A stretch of 64,000 nt of DNA, taken from positions 21,765,881 to 21,829,880 of the forward strand of contig OX328096.1 of assembly GCA_946811185.2 (NCBI GenBank). Direction: 5' to 3'. Positions 35,301 through 44,300 of the stretch are shown piece after piece. The position numbers were made by a program, and so were the translations under genes. Origin of the DNA: Hippopus hippopus. Taxonomy: Eukaryota > Mollusca > Bivalvia > Cardiida > Cardiidae. The stretch's first letter is position 1, and the number at the start of each line of letters is the position of its first letter. Under the pieces are notes generated by a model, which saw nothing but the letters and a program-made list of their open reading frames with translations, was not told where the DNA came from and did no database searches.

Positions 35301-38300
35301 GGACCTGGGTGGAAACTTTTTGCAGATGCATTAAGCCCCCTTTTCACAGAGTACGGTTCATTTTTTGGAAAGTTTCTTGATATTTCTTACAGTTATCTTT
35401 CTGTCAACATATGCCATTGCATGATGAAAAATGCTTTTACTTCTCAAAAACCATTCTTTGCTTGTATTTCATGACTCTAAGTACAAAGTACCATTTACTT
35501 GAATGAGAAGACGTTATGAATTGGCATAAAATTAATTCTCTGTAGTTTTTAGCCTCATTTAGCCACTACTCAATGACATGATTTAAGATTTGTCCAAATT
35601 GAAAGCATTTGCAGTTGACAAAACAAATGTGGGTGCAAAAATGGGACTGAAAGGATAATAAACATTGTGGGAAAAGGATAAAATGTTGGTCAACAGCATT
35701 TTCCCCCGTTCTAAGAATGTTTTTAATAGCCCTTTAACACAAGGTCCTAAAAACATAGCAATTTTTAATAACAGATTAACTTGGTACCATCCAGAACTGC
35801 GGATGTCTTCAAAATATACTTTGGAAAATTATCTATAGACAGTTAATTAGAAGCATGATTTAACCGTTTACCCCAGAACAGAATTTTTGACTCATCCATA
35901 ATGAATGTATTTGTAGTGGAGAAATTAAACATGGCTCAAATGATGTTTTTGAAAGAGTAGAAAACACTGAGGGAAAACTAGAAAATCCTTTTGAAAACAC
36001 TGTGGGAGAATGAAAAAAAATGGTAACCAGCATTTCCTCCTTTTACTACAATGCTTTCAAAAGTGTCCTTCTTTAGCGTCATTAAAAGTTTGGATTGTGT
36101 GGTAAAGCATTAATACTTGAAATGCATTTGAAAATTTGAATGTTGCAAGAGGAAAAGTCGCTGGTTATAGGCATTTCCCCAATCTCTCTTTTTACCACAA
36201 TGGTTTAAAAACTGTGGAGTAATGACTCAGTACTGAATGAAGTACCTTTTGTTACAGCTGGCCAAGTCCCAGGGCAATGTGTTTGCCACAGATGCTATTA
36301 TAGCAACATTGATGTGTTGTACTCGCTCTTCTTATTCCTGGGATATCATCGTGCAGAGAGTCGGCAAGAAACTGTTCTTTGATAAGAGAGATGAGTCAGA
36401 GTTTGATTTGCTGACAGTCAGTGAGACTGCCATTGAACCACCGCAAGACGAAACTGGTAGCATCAACTCACCACGAAATCTGGCTCTAGAGGCCACATTT
36501 ATCAACCATAATTTTTCACAGCAAGTTCTGAAAATGGTAAGTGTGTAGTTCATTTACCAATTTAAAGTCTAAAGGAAACAGTAGAAACTCACGGTTTCTT
36601 AAAATCTTTTGGTTTTGTTTTTGAATTTATAGCTTGGTTGCTATTGTCATAGCTCTGATGTTGTCATTGTCATGAGAAAACTGTGACATTTTCTCACACT
36701 TCTGTCATTACCCGTAGATACTACATGTACTTTCAACTTTGTTAAGTTCTTAATTATCAAATAGGGAACCTATATCAGAAAGACTGTTGGTAACCCTGAA
36801 AATATTTTTGACACAGTTATGTTTCTTTTTTGACTGAGAGTTTTCAGTGAACTGCAACCAAGCATTGGCACCTGCTGCGGTACTCTGGTTTTGATTGTAC
36901 TACTATCAGCACATAAAGGCTATGCCTGTTTGAGTTGCCATATGAGGTGCCACCTATGTGAGAATGCAGTATGATGAGCCTAATTAAGTTACATTTAGTT
37001 CTTCATACAAACATGCTGCAAGAAACCTATATTGCTTAAAAAAAAAAAAAAGAAATGTAATGTCTGTTTTAACTCTTCCTTCAGATTGTATTATTTTGGA
37101 AATATGTGTGTTTTTACTGTTTGTTATATAGGGTGAAGATCGATATGCCTTTGACAACCAAAATCCATTTATACAGGACGATGAAAAGAATCAAGTAGCA
37201 TCAGTTGGTTACAGGTTAGAGAATTTTGTAACAGTGGTACACTTATAACATTTTCACTCCTTTTTTAGGCACATTTTCACTCCTTTATTTTTTTCGATGA
37301 CAAAATTTTACACATATCCAAATTATGGGCATTTGCAAATGACAAATGGAATGCGATTCAGATGATTGGATTTGATTTGAAAGGTTAGAAAACATTGTGA
37401 GAAAAGGAGGAAATGCTGGTTACCAGTATTTTCTCCTTTTTCCTGCAATAGTTTCAAAAGCCCTCTTTCTCAGGGTGTTTAAACTCTGACAGTATTCTTT
37501 AGTTAAGAATTGATTATTTATCTCATGGCATAATTTAAGATCTGTCCATGTGGAAAGCACATGTAGACAAATCAGATGCAGCTCATATGATAGAACTTGT
37601 CTTTGAAAGGATAGAAAACAAGTTTTGGAAAAGGAGAAATTTCTGGTTAGCAAGAGTTTCTTCTCTTTCCACAATTTTTGTAACAGCCTCCTTTCATAGG
37701 GTTATTAAAACTCGGGTTGGTCTGGTGTTTAAAGGTGATTTTTGTGGACAAAAGAAACTAGGACCCTACTGCACAAAACATGCAGTTTAAATCTGGATGT
37801 GCACTAATATGTCCAGGTTTTCTGGGGAAAAAGTCTCTAACATGCTGTATGTTGACATTCTTTTCATCATTAGAATATTATTTTCATATTTTCACTCATT
37901 AAATTTTATCATTTTAAAGGGTTGATGTTCTTCATTACTTGCTTGAACTTTTGTTGGCCGTGTATGGTAGCTGGGTTGGTAACTCAAATGGCTCAAAACG
38001 TAGAGGTCCCTGGTTGATTCCCCAGCTTTCCCTAAATTCTTTCACAGGATTGGTGAAAAACATTGCCAGATGAAGTATTCTTCTCTCATTGTCAAACAAC
38101 TGTGTTTGTTTGGGAAAGCAGCTGGTAGCTTGGAAAGAAGTTTTGCACAGTATTAGTACACTGGATGTATAAGTGCACTGGCTACCACAATATAACTGAA
38201 ATGATGTTAAAAATGACATTTAACAACTAAAAACAAATAAAACTGAACTTTTGCTGGAAAGGGCATTAAGCATTAATACCAACCAACATAAGAAGAAAAG

Positions 38301-41300
38301 GCAAATAAAGTGCTACATGATGATATGTGACAACTTGGTTGCTACCATTCTAATGTATTTTCTACATCAATCATAAGTACTTCTGTATTAGAATGATCCA
38401 AGTTTTAAGGTTTCTGTATGTTTGTTTTATTTGTAGATACAAAAAGTGGAGTCTTGGTAATGACATAGAGCTGGTGGTCCGCTGTGAGCATGATGCTGTC
38501 ATGGTCGGTGTTAACGGTGAAATACAGTTTGTTAATGTGAAAACATTAAATGAATGGGATCCAAAGGTAATTCTTTCTATTTTAAAACTGAATCTTTCTC
38601 AGCATTTCACATTGAATTATATAAGGCTTAACTGTTATTTAGAATTTAGACAAGAATTTTTTTGGACGTGTCTGAATTTGCAGAGTGCAAATCAGATGAT
38701 GGGATTTGTCTTTGACAAGATAAAAAAACTTTGCAAGAAAGGGAGAAATTGCTTGTTACCCGCACTTCCTCTTTTTCCCACAATGTTTTTTAAAAATCCA
38801 CTTCCATAGGGTCAGAAAAAATATAATTGTTTGTTGAAGGATTAATAGTAGATGTTGAAACTGTAAATCATTTATTTCCCTAAACTTAAACTATTGCCTG
38901 CAGGAGGTAATGAGTTGAAAATTAAAAGTGATGAATGGTTTTAACTCTTGAAGTGCCTTCCATAACTATAGCTGCCTATGCAAAATCAAGATCTGACTGT
39001 GCAAAACATGCAGAATTACCTGTGATCATCACTGTCTGCTTCGCAGAGATATTCTGGATGAGAGCAACCTTGACACTGCGATTATTTAGGTTCTTTTTTC
39101 TAGACTTAACTCTTTACCAGATAATCCCGACTTTTAACGACCCTGAGAAAGAGGTCTTTTGAAAATATTGTTGGAAAAGGAGAAAATGCTGGTAACCAGC
39201 ATTTTCTCCTTTTCCTACAATATTTTCTACCCTTCCCAATACAAATTTCAATTTTCAAGACGCATTTACTTTGTCGTCTGCAAATGCTTTCAATTTGGAC
39301 AAGTCTAAAATTTTGTCGTTTGGTAAAGAGTTAAAGTGTCCATTGGGTTTATTCAGCCCTCTGAGGGTTAACCATTGACAGATATGATGATACTCTGATG
39401 GTTCTGAGATCCAATGATGTGATCTTACCTCTAAGAAGTACTGATCTGTCCTTCTATATGCTTGTTCAGTGTGCTTTTTTTGTCTGATTAACTCTTTACC
39501 ACACAATCCCGACTTTTAACGACCCTGAGAAAGTAGCCTTTTGAAAACATCATGGGAAAAGGAGAAAATGCTGGTAACCAGCATTTTCTCCTTTTACCAC
39601 AATGTTTTCTACCCTTCCCAAACCAAATTTCAATTTTTCAGTCACATTTATTTTGTCGTCTGCAAATGCTTTCAATTTGGACCAGTCTATAATTTTGTTG
39701 TTTGGTAATGTTTCCAAATCATTGTAATACTTTTTGCACTCCTTCAGATAACTGTTATTTTGCTGTAGCCAATTACTTTTGAAAATATGACAAAAACGGA
39801 GAACTGTTCATAACAAGCAATTTCTCCCTTTGTTATGCCCACTTATATTCCCAGGCCTTGTAGCTCTGTTGGTAAACATAGGGCTAGAAACTATTTAGCT
39901 CAGCAAATTTCTTTCCAAGGATTGATAAAGGTCATCATGATAGGATTCATTCCTCTCTCACTTCTGATCATTATTTAGACAATGGTTATGTAGGAAAGCA
40001 GCCATCAGCTTTGAAACTATGTTGTGCTAAGTACTGAAGAATAAAGTCCAGAAAGCATGAATAATTGCACTGGTTGCTCTGATATTATTGAAATAATGTT
40101 GAAAATGGCATTAAGCACCTAACAGACAAGCACATGAATTATTCCTATTTTACATGGATATTTTCAAATTTATCTGCTGCTGATCTGTTTCTGGTGGACC
40201 TAGATAGTTAATTAGTTAACCCTGTACCACACAATCCCGAGTTTTAATGACTCTGAGGAAGAAGCCTTTTGAAAACAATATGGGAAAAGGAAAAAATGCT
40301 TTTAACCATCACTTTTTTCCTTTTCCCTCAATGTTATCTACCCAGTCAAAAAAAAGTTTCATCATTTGAGGTACTTTGATTTGTTGTCTGCAAATGCCTT
40401 GAATTTTGACAAGGCTACATTTTTGTCGTTTGGTAAAGGGTTAAATTACATATGCAGTCATCTCTTTAGTCTTTACCAGGGAACACAATATTAGACTTAC
40501 AGGTGGTCTCTGTAACAAGTTTTTACTGTGCATATTTATTTAATTTTCTTCTGTTACAGTTTAGTGGAGGTGTAGACTGGAGAGGGAGGTTAGATAACCA
40601 GAGAGGAGCAGTATTAGCCACAGAGCTCAAAAACAACAGCTGTAAACTGGCTAAGTGGACAGTCTGTTCTCTTCTAGCTAGCTCTGACCAGATTAAATTT
40701 GGGTGAGTCTTTTTAAAGATCTTAATATTTTTTAGTACTAAAGCCAAAATTGTCTGATTTTTTTTCTAGATGTCAAAATTTTGGATGTCTCAAGTCAGAG
40801 TTTTTGGACAAAAAAATCACTTGTGGCTCAAATGATGTTATTTGTGTATAAAAGGGTAGAAAAACTTTGTTGGAAAAGGAGAAAATGCTGGTTACTAGCA
40901 TTTTCTCCTTTTCCAACAATGTTTTCAAAAGGTTTCTTTCTTGGAGTCATTGAAACTTGGGATTGTATGGTAAAGGGTCAAGAATTGTATTTCATTATAT
41001 GGGGAAACAAACCTGTAGGTTTGGTTATTTCGACAAAAAACACTGACTCACTTTCTTCACAGGAGTGTGTGACCCATGGAAAATATTTCCCAAAAGCCTA
41101 TTTGTATTTGATTTTAAATCTCGAGAAATACTTGTATACAAACATGTTTCTAAGATATTGCCTTCTCAACTGATTTAGCAAAAACAATTGAATAAAAAAG
41201 CACAGATTTTTTTTTTTTATACCCCCACAAAACGAATGTTTTTGGGGGTATACTAGAATCAGCCTGTCTGTCCGTCCGTCCGTGTGTGTACAAAATACTA

Positions 41301-44300
41301 GTAATTTTGTGTCGCGAACTCCTCCTATAGTTTTGCTGTTATTGTATTGAAAGTTTGTTGATACATTGATTGTATACTGAAGTTGTGCAAGACACAGTTT
41401 TCAATCATCTACTCACTGATTCAAGGGTAATCTCCCCTTGAACTTAGAAAATTTTTTGTTAGATTGCCTGTTTCTGTCAAAGCGCTGGCGGGGGTATTAA
41501 GTCACATTCAGTGACAGCTCTAGTTTCAAACTAGAATGGTTGATTTACTGAAAAGTGTTTTATGCCACTTTCAACATTTCTTCATTCATATCATAGTGAC
41601 AGCTTACTTGTGCATGTTAGCCCAGTTAGTGCAGTCAGTAGCGTACAGGACTTGAGAACTGGGGGGTTACTGGTTCAAATTGGCAGCTCGGCTGATTTCT
41701 TTCCAAGGATAGATGATAGTTATTGCAACAGGGTTCCATCCTCTCAACACTGATCATTGTTTCAACCATGGTTATGTGGGAAAGCAGCCAGTGGCTTGGG
41801 AAGAATATTGTGCAAAGTACTGGTGAAGGAAACTATGGATAGGTGCACTGGCAGCTGTGAAATAACTGAAATGATGTTGAAAACAGTGGTAAACACCATG
41901 CAATCAATCAATCAATACTTTTGCATGCATGGCCCGAGTATCACCCTTACTAGATCAAGGCCCCGCCCGGGTGGCTTAGTGGTGAGCGTGTCGGACTCAT
42001 GACCTGGTGGTTGTGAGTTCGATACCCGGTTGAGGCGAACTTTCTTTCCGGTGTATTTTCGCCTCTCACCTCTGCTGAAGCATGTGAGAAAAGTAGTCGG
42101 TGGCTTTGGAAAGAAAGTTGTGTTAGTACTGGTGTGAGAAAGCCAGGAAAACACATGTGTGTCACCGACCGCCATGATATGACCTTAGCTGTTAAAGTGG
42201 CGTTAAACCCCAATACAACCAACCAACCAACTAGATCAAGGCTCTGAAGTGTCTTATCAAACGACACTCCCTCAACAAGCCAAGTTCTTTGATCAAGGAG
42301 TGAGCTTAGAGCTTCCAAGTTGCTAATATTAAAGCTTAAACGCTGAGCCACACAGGGTCTCATACTAGAAGGGAACATGGTGGCTTGAGGAAATTTACCG
42401 TTGCCATCATGAATTATAAATTTTTCTTCAAATAGCCTTTACTCTGTATGCCTTTTTGGGGGGCCTGAATTCTGAATGTGTTTAATTTTCTTCCTTTTTT
42501 CAATCTAATTTTGTTACCCTTCAGTAAATAGTCATGAATTTTTAACCACCCTGAAGATGGCAGCTTTTGAAAATATTGTGGGAAAAGGAGAAAATGCTGG
42601 TCATCAGCATTTTCTCCTTTTTTCCACAATTTTTTCTACCATTTTAGAGACAAATTTTGTCATCTGCTACAAATTTTTGGTCTTCAAATTCTTTCAATAT
42701 GGTTGAGTCAAACATTTTGTCATCTGGTAGAGTTAAGAGCTCATGTATAAGGCTTAATTTCCAGATATGTTTCACGAAACAACCCTAAGGATACTGCAAA
42801 CCATGTGATTCTGGGCACACAGCAGTTTAAACCAACAGAGTTTGCCAATCAAATCAACTTAAACATGGATAACGCTTGGGGTATACTGCGCTGTATAATC
42901 GACATCTGTTTTAAAATGAAGGATGGAAAGTACCTGATCATGAAGGACCCAAATAAGGTAGCATTGCTTTTACAGATTTTTAAAACTTTTAGGCTATGGT
43001 CTTAGGCCTTAATTTTGCTAATTGTGTCCCTTCCATTAAAGATTAACCATGCTGTGGGTCATATTGACCAAATATTCTAAATTGTGGTCCTATTCTTACT
43101 CTTTAGAATTTTCTAATCTTCACAGAAATGTTGTTGCCTTCTAAGTTCATGATTAGACTAAGCTGTTGGTAGGCATCCTTACCCTTTGAGCAATACATGT
43201 TTTTGAGCCATGCAGTACATGTTTTTGCCAGTGCTCCACTCATTTCCAGTCGTGTTCTGATTGTCAGGCCGGGGATATAAATTTGTCTTTGTCCTCTTAT
43301 TACAGTAGTCATCACATTGCTTAGGTCTATATTTGTCAACAGTTTTGATCACTTCTCTACCACCTAATAGGCCGAGATGTTTCAACTCTGCCAATCAAAT
43401 GTCTAGCCTCTGAATTTCAAATTAGAACTGAAATTGGAATAGTCTGTGGATACAGCTTCCGATGATGCTTCATAGTATGAAAGTATGTTATCTGTATGTA
43501 CGATATACTTGCTTTTCAAGTGATTGGTTCACTTATAATTTCATCCCTTTCAGTTGTTGTATTCAAGTTACAATACGTTCATCACTCATTCACTTTTTGT
43601 TTTGACAATGTTTATGCGGAAAAGGAGCCAGTGGCTTGGGAAGAATGTTGGAAAAAACTCCAGGAAAGCATGGATGGGTGCACTGGCTGGGGCAATTAAC
43701 TGAAATAGTGTTGAAAACAGCATTAAAAACCTTACAAAGATGCACCACATGTACAAATCAGGGTCTTGATTATCTGTAAAGCAAGAGCCTTGGATTCATA
43801 TACCTGTATATGACATACTAGTGCAAGATATGTTTGAGAGAGACTTTAAAATTGTTGTACTTTCATTACAAGGCAGTCCTCACAGGTACAAAATGGTTAA
43901 CTTGTTACCAAACAATCTTTTGAAGGCTTTTGAAAACATGGTGGGTAATAGAGAAGATACCAGTAACCAGCATTTCCTCCTTTTCCTACTATATTTTCTA
44001 GCCTTTCAAAGAAAAATTCTATCATTTGAGCCAATTTTAATTTGAAGTCTGTAATTGCTTTTGTTATGGTGAAGTCTAAAATCTTGATTTTGGGTAAATG
44101 GTTAAACTGTTAATCCTATGCAATATTTCAGCCTGTAATCCGTATATACGACATACCAGACAACACCTTTGAGACAGATGAGGAGGACGAGTCCAGTGAG
44201 GAGGACAGCGAGGAAGAGAGTGACGATGATGAAGGTAGGTTTTTCAGTGCTATGAAGAGGCATAATTACCTCCCCTTTATTTATGCAAATGAGATACTCG

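Noticed and set aside
36332..36553. ORF on the - strand opposite eIF3d exon 8
   Set aside because: It is a shadow of the conserved coding exon; its protein shows no recognisable motif.
38935..39162. 75-aa ORF overlapping family B and H sequence in eIF3d intron 10
   Set aside because: Its ends are set by the MITE; it has no protein-like features.
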